Assembly: GCF_018613875.1 (NCBI RefSeq)
Contig: NZ_JAGGPJ010000013.1
Coordinates: 62,001 to 126,000 of the forward strand
Length of the DNA stretch: 64,000 bases
DNA from: Arthrobacter sp. ISL-28
Lineage (GTDB): Bacteria > Actinomycetota > Actinomycetes > Actinomycetales > Micrococcaceae
Direction: 5' to 3'
The position numbers were made by a program, and so were the translations under genes. The notes under the pieces were generated by a model. It did not search any database. It was not told the DNA's origin and was given only the letters and a program-made list of their open reading frames with translations. Position 1 is the first letter of the stretch; every line of letters starts with the position of its first letter. Below are positions 56,903 to 64,000 of the stretch, piece after piece.

Positions 56903-57899
56903 TCCTCGGCGAAGGTCTCATCGAGGTCCCAGATGGCCCCGGTCCGAGTGCCGTCCGCGCCGAGGAGATGGCCGAGCAGAGCATTGGCGGGACTCCTGCG
57001 GGGTGATCAGGCCACCAGAGTCGTACGTGCGGACGAAGCCGTCGCGCAGGCCAGCACCGATGCTTTGCGGGTCCTCACTACGAATCCACTCCTGCATGGC
57101 GATATCGACACCCCTGGCCCGCAGATATTGACCGTCACATCCGTGCCGTCGAGTTCGGCGGCGAGATTGCGACTATGGACTTCGAGAGCAGCCTTCGTGC
57201 GGCCGGTGCGGCGGGAGCAATCACGTCGATCTCGAATACCTGCCGTAGCTGTTTAGGGCTGATCGTGCCGCTGGCGCCGGCGAATTCGACAGTGGCCGCC
57301 TTGCTCACAGCCCGCGTTCGTTCCGTGAGATCGTCTCGGTGCCGTTGCCCTGCTGCCAGGCGGTAAAGTCGGCCAGCGACATAAAGCAGTAGTAGTCGCA
57401 GTACCGGGCCTGCTGCCGCTCCTCGCGGGTCATTCCGTCACGCCCAGCTGCTCGCAGAGCAGGCGGGAGAGGTTCTCCACGCAGGCGCCAATGATGGCCG
57501 TGGCGTGGTGCAGAATGTGGTCCCGGTTGGTGATGGTGTTGGGGACGTCGCACCAGTACATGAGGTCACAGTCTTCGAGGTTGTGAGCAGTCTTGAAGGC
57601 CTCCTCCAGATGGTTCCAGGCACGGGCGGAACGTTATTGATCAGAACATTGATCGGGCCGCCGGACAGCATGTCGGCGATGGCGTGTTGTGTCTCATCGG
57701 TCAGATCGGCAGTCACGTGCGAACCTCAACACGCGACGCACTCGCCCAGATGGCGTTGGCGGTCTCGTTGAGCTGGTCGGCAGTAGGCGAGAAGAATCAC
57801 ATTAGCTCCGGCCTCGGCAAACCCGGTCGCGATTGCTGCGCCGATGCCCCGGCCAGCGCCGGTGACCAGTGCAGTCCTGCTAACAAGTCCAGCTGTCAT
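56860..57899 (-). pseudogene. decayed short-chain dehydrogenase interrupted by foreign DNA
   Basis: The minus strand begins MTAGLVSRTALVTGAGRGIG, the Rossmann glycine motif of SDR enzymes, and after two frameshifts shows LTDETQHAIADMLSGGPINVLINN. The sequence then leaves the family for about 300 bp and returns at ISPKQLRQVFEIDVIAPA. After more shifts it ends with AAELDGTDVTVNI, DIAMQEWIRSEDPQSIGAGL and ALLGHLLGADGTRTGAIWDLDE. The active-site YxxxK segment is not preserved. Clearly inactive. Confidence 0.8.
57305..57610 (-). other. inserted segment with two short overlapping ORFs
   Basis: Within the SDR pseudogene, one frame reads NHLEEAFKTAHNLEDCDLMY on to NTITNRDHILHHATAIIGAC, ending QLGVTE-stop. 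The stop overlaps (ATGA) a 42-codon ORF, MTREERQQARYCDYYCFMSL to SRNERGL. No family recognised for either. The coupling suggests a fragment of a real operon, 5'-truncated, inserted here. Confidence 0.5.
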
Positions 57900-57988
57900 G
57901 CTTGACGGTTCCTTTCACGCGATGTGTGGCACACCCTCACTAGCGCACCACGCGTTCCGATGAGTGAGAAGGCACAAACAGATGCAAC

Positions 57989-58051
57989 CTGCACCTACAT
58001 CATGAGTGTCGATCTTTCGCCCCGTCTTACCAGCAACCTCTATCGCGTTCG
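57989..58051 (-). promoter_or_regulatory. divergent upstream element, type A copy 2
   Basis: On the minus strand: GATAGAGGTTGCTGGTAAG, then ACGGGGCGAA and TAGGTGCAG, about 50 of 62 positions identical to copy 1 at 48431. It is about 90 nt upstream of the SDR pseudogene and faces it. Confidence 0.55.
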
Positions 58052-58073
58052 TCCTCTCCGAACAGGTGTGCCA

Positions 58074-58124
58074 CAACGTTGTCCGACCAGCGTTGTAAGA
58101 CGCCGCGGTTTGGCGCCGCTAACT
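58074..58124 (+). promoter_or_regulatory. divergent upstream element, type B copy 2
   Basis: Contains TTGTAAGACG and GGTTTGGCGCCGCTAAC; partner of the minus-strand element at 48188-48239. It lies about 30-80 nt upstream of the DUF5709 gene and faces it. Confidence 0.5.
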
Positions 58125-58154
58125 CTTCAAGAACTTGATGAGAGGCGAGCGAAT

Positions 58155-58610
58155 ATGACCAACACCGATGATGGCAACGGCTTCGAGAATCCGGCCGAGA
58201 ACTTCGGCTTGCTTCCGCCCGACGAGAGCCTCGACACCGATGAACTCGGCGACGATATAGACGAAACCGGGTACTCCCCGTTGGATTGGCGGCCGGCCGA
58301 TCTCTCCTGGGGTTTCACACCGCGCGAAGCGCGGTCCCGGGAGCCTCTATCCGCCCGGCTTGCCCGAGAGATCCCCGACGAGACAGAAGAAGTTCTCGGA
58401 GACGGTATCGGAGACACCACTGACACAGACGGCGAGGTTATTGACGATCAGGTCGGTTCAGTCCGAGCTGGCCGACTGAACTGGGTCTCCCCAGAGAGCT
58501 TCGACCCGGCGACGGATTACTGGGCGAACGACAACGGCATTGACGGTGCCGGTGCATCAGCGGAGGAAGCAGCAGTCCACATCGTCCTAGATCTAGACGA
58601 TCTGTACTGA
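58155..58610 (+). CDS. DUF5709-like acidic protein
   Basis: 151 aa from MTNTDDGNGFENPAENFG. Very acidic, with the family-type order LDTDELGDDIDETGYSPLDW, then a WGFTPREARSREPLSARLAREIPDE segment. Members are small, probably disordered actinobacterial proteins linked to stress; function unknown. The weak ribosome site is GAGGCGAG. Transcription from its upstream element would read into the right inverted-repeat copy. Confidence 0.75.
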   Translation: MTNTDDGNGFENPAENFGLLPPDESLDTDELGDDIDETGYSPLDWRPADLSWGFTPREARSREPLSARLAREIPDETEEVLGDGIGDTTDTDGEVIDDQVGSVRAGRLNWVSPESFDPATDYWANDNGIDGAGASAEEAAVHIVLDLDDLY

Positions 58611-58632
58611 CCGTGAACAACGTCACCGAATA

Positions 58633-58759
58633 GGAGAAGAAACGCTTCATCCGGCTGTCTGGGCCCGCCCGACGGCCGATGGGAAGAATGATTAGGAGGC
58701 AGCATGGCAGGAAAGGCTGAGGGCATGGTCACATTGACCGGCATCGAACAATACGGCGC
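58633..58759 (+). repeat. 127-bp inverted repeat, right copy
   Basis: Matches the reverse complement of 56776-56902 with about 5 mismatches. It carries ATTAGGAGGCAGC, ATG and the leader [19 protein letters not shown], here fused in frame to a cytochrome oxidase subunit I fragment. A diverged third leader copy precedes the acetyltransferase at 48521. Confidence 0.92.
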
Positions 58760-59424
58760 AGAAGGAGCTGTTGGCCAGCCGCAGGTGGTGCCGCGCTCCA
58801 AGGGACGGGTGGTCGTTAACTGGATTACATCCACTGACCACAAGACCATCGGTTACCTGTATCTGATCACTTCGTTTACCTTTTTTTGCCTGGGCGGCGT
58901 GATGGCTCTGCTGATCCGCGCGGAGCTGTTCGAACCCGGCATGCAGATCCTGCAGACGAAGGAACAGTACAACCAGCTCTTCTCCATGCACGGCACGCTG
59001 ATGCTACTCCTGTTCGCAACCCCCCTTTTCGCCGGTTTCGCCAACGTGATCGTGCCGCTGCAGATCGGCGCACCGGATGTAGCATTCCCCAGGCTGAATG
59101 CCCTGGCGTACTGGTTTTATCTTTTCGGCTCGCAAAGGTCATGGTTGATGATCCACGGGGCTTCGGCGCCTCCCTTGAATGGGCAACATCCTGCCCGCCG
59201 CCGCGCCACAACTTCGCCTCCCTGCCCCAGATCCGCTCCGAACGCCCCGCACTGGACCTCCATCACCCCGAACTTTCACACCACCTGCATGACACCACCC
59301 ACAGCAATGCCGCGGCGGCGCTTGCGGCCGGTGACATCGGTGATGCAGGCACCCGGTCCGCCCCGCCGCCCGGGATGCCCGCCTATGAACGGGACCCAGA
59401 TCCGCGCCAAGCCGGGAGGCCATA
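58704..59424 (+). pseudogene. ctaD: cytochrome c oxidase subunit I with leader swap and internal deletion
   Basis: The leader [19 protein letters not shown] replaces the native N-terminus; then [20 protein letters not shown] through [18 protein letters not shown] is the first ~110 residues of subunit I (helices 1-2, including a heme-a His in SMHGTLML). At about 59135-59142 the frame breaks, and in another frame the extreme C-terminus follows ([20 protein letters not shown]). Roughly 370-400 residues, with the heme a3/CuB site, are gone. A 244-codon chimeric ORF remains open but cannot be an oxidase. Confidence 0.85.
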
Positions 59425-59724
59425 ATGGCGCTGTCTGAACACGAGAAGGTTGTACTCGAGCAGCTCGAACAGCAGTTCAGAATGGAAGACCCGAAGCTCG
59501 CTGAGGCCATGGAACCGGCCCGTACCAGGGTTCCCGGCCACATCGTTATCGCTGTGGCGGGTATAGTGGCCGGCTTGCTACTTGTGGTCCTGGGTGCAGT
59601 ACTCCAAGGCCTCGTTCCGTACATCCTTGTCGGGGTCCTCGGCTTTGCCGTAATGATCACCGGAGGGCATTTCGCCGTGCAGCAGACCTCGGTGAGTTCT
59701 CAAGGACTCTTGGCCCCGGTGTGA
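59425..59724 (+). CDS. DUF3040 membrane protein
   Basis: 99 aa beginning [18 protein letters not shown], the diagnostic start of DUF3040, followed by two transmembrane helices ([21 protein letters not shown] and [20 protein letters not shown]). Function unknown. It directly follows the ctaD remnant. The 322 bp from here to pfkA contain no convincing gene; they are taken as the island's right edge and the pfkA promoter region. Confidence 0.88.
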   Translation: MALSEHEKVVLEQLEQQFRMEDPKLAEAMEPARTRVPGHIVIAVAGIVAGLLLVVLGAVLQGLVPYILVGVLGFAVMITGGHFAVQQTSVSSQGLLAPV

Positions 59725-60046
59725 CGGTCATACTCGGCCCCTCATAGGGCTGCCGCCAAAACCCTGCAGAGTACGGTAAGGTCAAGCCTCGGTGCCGTCC
59801 CGTTAGCCCGTCCTCCAACGCAACGCCATACGGCCACTCCCCTGTCGCCGGGCCGAATTCGCGGGGATGGAAAGACGACCATGCTCTTCAACTATCTCCA
59901 GGTTGAGGTCCTCGAGCCCGCAGGCTGCCAAGGCAGGAATTCTTGTAATCGTTTGTGTCCTTCCCCACACTGGCCACTAGACTTCTTGTGAGCTCAGCGT
60001 GGCGCTCTGCCTGTATACCCTTCGAACCAGGATTTGAGCCTAGATA

Positions 60047-61072
60047 ATGAAAATTGGAATCCTCACCAGCGGCGGAGACTGCCCCGGACTGAATGCCGTG
60101 ATCCGCGGCGCGGTCCTTAAAGGCATCGCCATCCACGGCCACGAATTCGTGGGGTTCCTCGACGGATGGCGCGGAGTGGTTGAGGGAGACATCATTCCCA
60201 TTCCCCGTACGCTTGTCCGAGGCATTGCCAAGCAGGGCGGCACCATCCTGGGCACGTCCCGCACCAACCCGTTTGAAAATGGCGGCGGACCGGACGTCAT
60301 CAAGGCCCATATGGACCGGCTCGGCATTGACGCCATCATCGCGATCGGCGGTGAAGGCACCCTCGCCGCAGCAAAGCGGCTCACCGACGCCGGACTGAAA
60401 ATCGTCGGTGTCCCCAAGACCGTGGACAACGACCTCGACGCCACGGACTACACCTTCGGCTTTGACACTGCCGTCCAGATCGCCACCGAAGCCATCGACC
60501 GCCTGCGGACCACCGGCGAGTCGCACCACCGCTGCATGATTGCCGAAGTCATGGGCCGCCACGTTGGCTGGATCGCCCTGCACGCGGGCATGGCCGCGGG
60601 CGCCCACGCCATCCTCATTCCGGAACAGAAGATCAGCATCGAGCAGATCACCAAGTGGGTGACCGAGGCCCATGACCGTGGCCGTGCGCCGCTGGTAGTG
60701 GTTGCCGAGGGCTTCGTGCCGGAACACATGGAGTCCCCGCACTCCGAGCGCGGGTTGGATACCTTTGGCAGGCCCCGCCTGGGCGGCATCGCCGACCAGC
60801 TGGCCCCGGAAATCGAAGCGCGCACCGGCATCGAGACCCGGGCCACCATCCTTGGCCACATCCAGCGCGGCGGCGTTCCGTCCGCCTTCGACCGCGTGCT
60901 GGCCACCCGATTGGGCATGGCCGCCGTCGACTCCGTGGTCGAGGGCCGCTGGGGCACCATGGTCTCGCTGAACGGCACGGACATCGACCACGTGGGCTTC
61001 GAAGCAGCCCTGGGCAAGCTCAAGACCGTCCCGCAGCACCGGTACGACGAAGCCGCGGTCCTCTTCGGCTAA
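60047..61072 (+). CDS. pfkA: 6-phosphofructokinase
   Basis: Phosphorylates fructose 6-phosphate in glycolysis. 341 aa: ILTSGGDCPGLNAVIRG (nucleotide loop), IGGEGTLAAA and the catalytic PKTVDNDLDATDYTFGFDT. The key phosphate-donor positions read Gly (GGEGT) and Lys (PKTVDND), the combination of ATP-dependent actinobacterial enzymes; PPi-dependent ones have Asp with Lys. The ATG lacks a strong ribosome site. Confidence 0.96.
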   Translation: MKIGILTSGGDCPGLNAVIRGAVLKGIAIHGHEFVGFLDGWRGVVEGDIIPIPRTLVRGIAKQGGTILGTSRTNPFENGGGPDVIKAHMDRLGIDAIIAIGGEGTLAAAKRLTDAGLKIVGVPKTVDNDLDATDYTFGFDTAVQIATEAIDRLRTTGESHHRCMIAEVMGRHVGWIALHAGMAAGAHAILIPEQKISIEQITKWVTEAHDRGRAPLVVVAEGFVPEHMESPHSERGLDTFGRPRLGGIADQLAPEIEARTGIETRATILGHIQRGGVPSAFDRVLATRLGMAAVDSVVEGRWGTMVSLNGTDIDHVGFEAALGKLKTVPQHRYDEAAVLFG

Positions 61073-61126
61073 ACCGTACCTGCCCGCGCCGGGTTTGGGA
61101 GCGGCCGGGGTCGGTAGGCTAAAGGT

Positions 61127-61843
61127 ATGAGCCTTGAGCCCCATTCCGCCGCCATCATCCAGCTGGCCTGGGCGCGCCGTTTGGGTCTCGACGACGGCGC
61201 TTTCGCCACCGCCCTCGATACCGGGGAACGCATCACCAGGGTTGACGAGGCCGCCCGCTCCGTCGAATTTGTCCGCCTGTTCGGCAGTTCGGTACTGGTC
61301 GGGCCGCAATGGGCGCTGGATGCCGCCGTCGGAATTTCCGATGAGGAAATGGCGCAGCACGTGACCCTGTTGACCATCTCGCGGAAGCACGGCGGGCACG
61401 GCCAGGGCTCGGCGGCATTGTTCTTCGCCGATGACCTGCCGCTGCTGCAGCTTCCCCGGGAACTGACCGTCTCACACGGACATCCGGAGGCCATCGAACT
61501 GGAGAGCCTCTGCCCGCCCGACGACGTCAACGAGGTCGGGCTCTCGGACCTTGAGAACCGCTTTACGATCATGTACGACGAGGACGGCCGAAGGGTGCCG
61601 GTAGCCTGCGGCGCCTACACCGAGTGGGAGGGGATTCTGGCGCACATGGGCGTCCTCGTGGCGCCCGAGTGGCGTCGCCGCGGTGTGGGCTCGCTGGCCG
61701 CATCGATCGCCGCGCACGAGGCCCTCGCTTCCGGGCTAACGCTGCAGTGGCGCACCGACGTCAGCAACAAGGGATCGCTCGCCACGGCGCGCAGCCTTGG
61801 CTTCTCCACCGGCGGCATCCAGACAAGTGTGCTGCTGGGCTAA
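61127..61843 (+). CDS. GNAT-family N-acetyltransferase
   Basis: 238 aa. The acetyl-CoA motif is in the C-terminal part: MGVLVAPEWRRRGVGSLAASIAAHEAL, then LQWRTDVSNKGSLATARSLGF. The N-terminal ~120 residues form a separate, non-catalytic domain (SVEFVRLFGSSVLVGPQWALDAAVG). Substrate unknown. It lies 54 nt after pfkA on the same strand. Confidence 0.88.
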   Translation: MSLEPHSAAIIQLAWARRLGLDDGAFATALDTGERITRVDEAARSVEFVRLFGSSVLVGPQWALDAAVGISDEEMAQHVTLLTISRKHGGHGQGSAALFFADDLPLLQLPRELTVSHGHPEAIELESLCPPDDVNEVGLSDLENRFTIMYDEDGRRVPVACGAYTEWEGILAHMGVLVAPEWRRRGVGSLAASIAAHEALASGLTLQWRTDVSNKGSLATARSLGFSTGGIQTSVLLG

Positions 61844-61904
61844 ATCCGCCTCGTCCCTGGGCGCACGGCACTGACCGCCCGACCCTGACCGCCCGGCGGG
61901 GCGC

Positions 61905-62336
61905 CTATGCCAGCAGGTCCTGGATGTCCTTTCGGGCGAACATCTCCGCGGCGGCGCGCGCCGAGGGGGTTCCGGCGTCGGGGTCGGCACCGGCGTCGAG
62001 CAGCACCCGGGCCACATCCGTGTAGCCCTTGAAGGCCGCACCGGCCAGGGGCGTCTGCCTGCGGTCGTTGGCCTGGTTCGCGTCCCCGCCATGATGCAGG
62101 ATCAGCTGAACAGTCTCCGCATGGCCGTGGTATGCCGCGAGCATGAGCAGCGAGTCGCCGGCAGAGTTCGTCAGCGTCGCCGGGGCGCCGGCGTTGAGGT
62201 AGCTGCGGAGCACTTCCGTTTCCCCGTTGCGTGCAGCATCGAAGAGCGCGTGCGCCAGGGCGATGGTCTCTTCGTCAAGCTCCTCGGAGGAGCGGGGCGC
62301 GACTTCCGGGTCGGTCGGGTCGGTCGGGTCTGTCAT
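61905..62336 (-). CDS. ankyrin-repeat protein
   Basis: 143 aa with about three ankyrin repeats (NSAGDSLLMLAAYHGHAETVQLILHHGGD; DRRQTPLAGAAFKGYTDVARVLLDAGAD). The N-terminus has a short tandem TDPTDPTDP. A protein-binding scaffold of unknown partner. The ATG overlaps the ygfZ stop by 4 nt, a pairing that implies coupled expression. Confidence 0.9.
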   Translation of the reverse strand: MTDPTDPTDPEVAPRSSEELDEETIALAHALFDAARNGETEVLRSYLNAGAPATLTNSAGDSLLMLAAYHGHAETVQLILHHGGDANQANDRRQTPLAGAAFKGYTDVARVLLDAGADPDAGTPSARAAAEMFARKDIQDLLA

Positions 62337-63418
62337 TTGTGGGTCCCCCTCAGGAATCCGGTCTGCCGGCCAATGACCTGCCCGGCGTCGGGAGCCACGA
62401 TCACTTCCTGCGCGGCTGTGTACGGCTCTTCACCGTCCATGACAGTCAGTATTTCATCCGGGGCGACTGAACGCTTGATCACCGCCAGCGCAATGGGTCC
62501 CATCTCGTAGTGCTGGGCCACGGACGTGACGGTGCCCACTTTGCGCTCGCCGAGCAGCACGGGGCTTCCGGCCACCGGCATGGTGTGCTGCGAACCGTCC
62601 AGCTGGAGGAACACGAGCCGCCGCGGCGGGTGGCCGAGGTTGTGCACCCGGGCGATTGTCTCCTGCCCCTTGTAGCAGCCCTTGGACAGGTGGACGGCGG
62701 TCCGGAGCAGATCCAGCTCGTGCGGAATGGTCTTGTCGTCAGTTTCGGCTCCGAGGCGCGGACGCCAGGCTGCAACGCGCAGGGCCTCCGCCGCCGAGAC
62801 TCCCGCCAACGGCCGGTCGCCAACCGTCGCTTCGAGCTCCGAAGCCGGCACCAGATATTCGAACCACGGACGCTCGGCGCCGGGATGGGCGTCCTCGCCC
62901 ACCACGGAATAGGCGTAGCCGCCGGTACCGACGTGCGGCCAAGGGTCCTGCCAGACCTTCAGGGCAGACCACTCCGGCACGGCCCTGGTGGATCCCAGCA
63001 CTGCCCACTCGTCTGAGACATCGGCGATTTCGACGCGCAACATGAACTTCATCCGGTTCAGCCACTCGGTCAGCGGGGCAGCTTCGGCGGCCTCCACGAT
63101 CAGCCAGGTGGTCCCGCCGTCGTCCACTACCCGGGCATCGAATTCGATGCGGCCCTGCACACTCAGGAGCAGCAGCTCACTGGATTCGCCGGGCTGGAGA
63201 TTGGTGACCTGCTGCGAGGACAGCGTATTGAGCCAGCTCAGGCGGTCGGGTCCGGCGACAGTGACCACGCCCCGGTAGGAAAGGTCGACGACGGCGGTCC
63301 CGGACGCGAGGGCGCGCTGCTCGCGCAGCGGCTCGCCGTAGTGGGATGCGACGCCGGAATCGGCACCGCCCGCTTCGACGGCTCCAGGGCGCGACAACAG
63401 AGGGCTCTTGATAGTCAT
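62333..63418 (-). CDS. ygfZ: folate-binding protein YgfZ
   Basis: Tetrahydrofolate-dependent helper of iron-sulfur enzyme maturation, related to the glycine-cleavage T protein. 361 aa with the signature KGCYKGQE, carrying the conserved Cys. The start MTIKSPLLSRPGAV at 63418 is preferred; the frame is open 53 codons further up without family character. Confidence 0.92.
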   Translation of the reverse strand: MTIKSPLLSRPGAVEAGGADSGVASHYGEPLREQRALASGTAVVDLSYRGVVTVAGPDRLSWLNTLSSQQVTNLQPGESSELLLLSVQGRIEFDARVVDDGGTTWLIVEAAEAAPLTEWLNRMKFMLRVEIADVSDEWAVLGSTRAVPEWSALKVWQDPWPHVGTGGYAYSVVGEDAHPGAERPWFEYLVPASELEATVGDRPLAGVSAAEALRVAAWRPRLGAETDDKTIPHELDLLRTAVHLSKGCYKGQETIARVHNLGHPPRRLVFLQLDGSQHTMPVAGSPVLLGERKVGTVTSVAQHYEMGPIALAVIKRSVAPDEILTVMDGEEPYTAAQEVIVAPDAGQVIGRQTGFLRGTHK

Positions 63419-63509
63419 ATGAAGGGAACGTCCTTGGCTTGGCGGAAATTCCGGTCGGGGAGGACCGGGGTGGAAGCGGCGTTCGTGTCCGCTGTTCAGG
63501 GGTCCGCTG

Positions 63510-64000
63510 TCAGCGGTATTCCGGATTCTCGAAACCGAACGTCGATCCGGCTTTCCATTCTTCCGGAAGGTTGCCATAGGCGGGAATCCCGCCGGAATCC
63601 TTGAGCATCCGGGCGAGATGAAGGAGGTTCCACGTCATAAATGTGGTGTTCCTGTTCGTGAAGTCACTCTCCGGGCCTCCGGACCCCTCGTCCAAGTAGC
63701 TGGGTCCGGGGCCTACCGGGCCGATCCATCCGGCGTCGGCCTGCGGAGGAATGGTGAACCCGATGTGCTGGAGGCTGTAGAGGACGTTCATGGAGCAGTG
63801 CTTGATGCCGTCTTCGTTGCCGGTGATCAGGCAGCCGCCCACCTTGGGATAGAAGGCCCACTGGCCCTTGTCGTTGAGCTCACCGGAATGCGCGTAGAGG
63901 CGCTCGATGAGTTTCTTCGTCTGGGAGGAGTTATCGCCCAGCCAGATGGGGCCGGCCACCACCACGATGTCCGCTTCCTGCACTGCCGGATACAGCCGGG
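63510..64000 (-). CDS. flavodoxin-family NAD(P)H oxidoreductase, 5' end outside window
   Basis: C-terminal ~163 residues of an FMN-binding flavodoxin-fold protein: EADIVVVAGPIWLGDNSSQTKKLIERLY is the second flavin loop, and VGGCLITGNEDGIKHC the third. The end FGFENPEYR is typical of the actinobacterial NADPH-dependent FMN reductase group. The start is past the window edge. Confidence 0.88.
   Translation of the reverse strand, partial: RLYPAVQEADIVVVAGPIWLGDNSSQTKKLIERLYAHSGELNDKGQWAFYPKVGGCLITGNEDGIKHCSMNVLYSLQHIGFTIPPQADAGWIGPVGPGPSYLDEGSGGPESDFTNRNTTFMTWNLLHLARMLKDSGGIPAYGNLPEEWKAGSTFGFENPEYR

Noticed and set aside
42095..59990. CRISPR array, integrase, transposase or plasmid replication genes expected in an accessory island
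   Set aside because: None seen on either strand; the repeats present are palindromic or leader cassettes, not spaced direct repeats.
59888..61399. 503-codon minus-strand ORF opposite pfkA
   Set aside because: pfkA on the plus strand has all catalytic motifs; the antisense frame has none.

Overview
The window looks like the chromosome of a high-GC actinobacterium of the Micrococcaceae, most like Arthrobacter/Pseudarthrobacter. The grounds are the split S10 cluster, the Ala/Glu-rich tails on ribosomal proteins S3, L10 and L29, an EF-Tu/EF-G/RpoBC set with few non-ATG starts, PspC-type envelope genes and high GC. This assignment is from memory of protein style; no search was run.

Region 1 (1-33 kb) is the translation/transcription core, almost all on the minus strand. 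In transcription order it runs: tRNA-Trp, secE, nusG, rplK, rplA, a tandem GNAT gene, rplJ, rplL, rpoB, rpoC, rpsL, rpsG, fusA, tuf, then (after an insert) rpsJ to rpsQ and the first codons of rplN. Unrelated genes sit between these blocks: thl-ybaK (plus strand) between rplL and rpoB, and a 1,408-residue membrane protein, a 41-aa membrane peptide and a GH1 beta-glucosidase between tuf and rpsJ. Terminators and hairpins mark most block borders. Three repeat types act as intergenic palindromes.

Region 2 (33-39.2 kb) holds a class I aminotransferase, a convergent palindromic array, and a LiaFSR/PspC-like envelope-stress locus (response regulator, PspC-sensor kinase, two PspC proteins and a small membrane protein).

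Region 3 (about 39.2-59.9 kb) is an accessory mosaic with no visible integrase or transposase. Its edges are truncated genes: a DUF1016 nuclease remnant, the first codons of an enolase-superfamily gene, and a pRiA4b ORF-3-like gene. Inside are a GntR/MHS transporter pair, an MFS exporter, SnoaL-like and zinc-less quinone oxidoreductase genes, and three paralogous small acetyltransferases. There are also at least three decayed copies of the oxidoreductase 3' end, a thioredoxin with a broken AhpD-like partner, TetR regulators, and a stress sigma factor that shares an upstream motif with a divergent desiccation-type ferritin-like gene. Next comes a tight operon msrB-msrA-(cytoplasmic sulfite-oxidase-like molybdoenzyme)-(flavin reductase)-(DUF6510 zinc protein)-trxB', which reads as a protein-methionine repair module with its own electron donor. 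After it lie a 127-bp inverted repeat around a decayed SDR gene and a DUF5709 gene, an internally deleted ctaD, and a DUF3040 gene. The common theme is redox and desiccation damage repair, with heavy duplication and decay.

Region 4 (60-64 kb) returns to ordinary core genes: pfkA, a GNAT, an ankyrin protein, ygfZ and a partial flavodoxin-type oxidoreductase.
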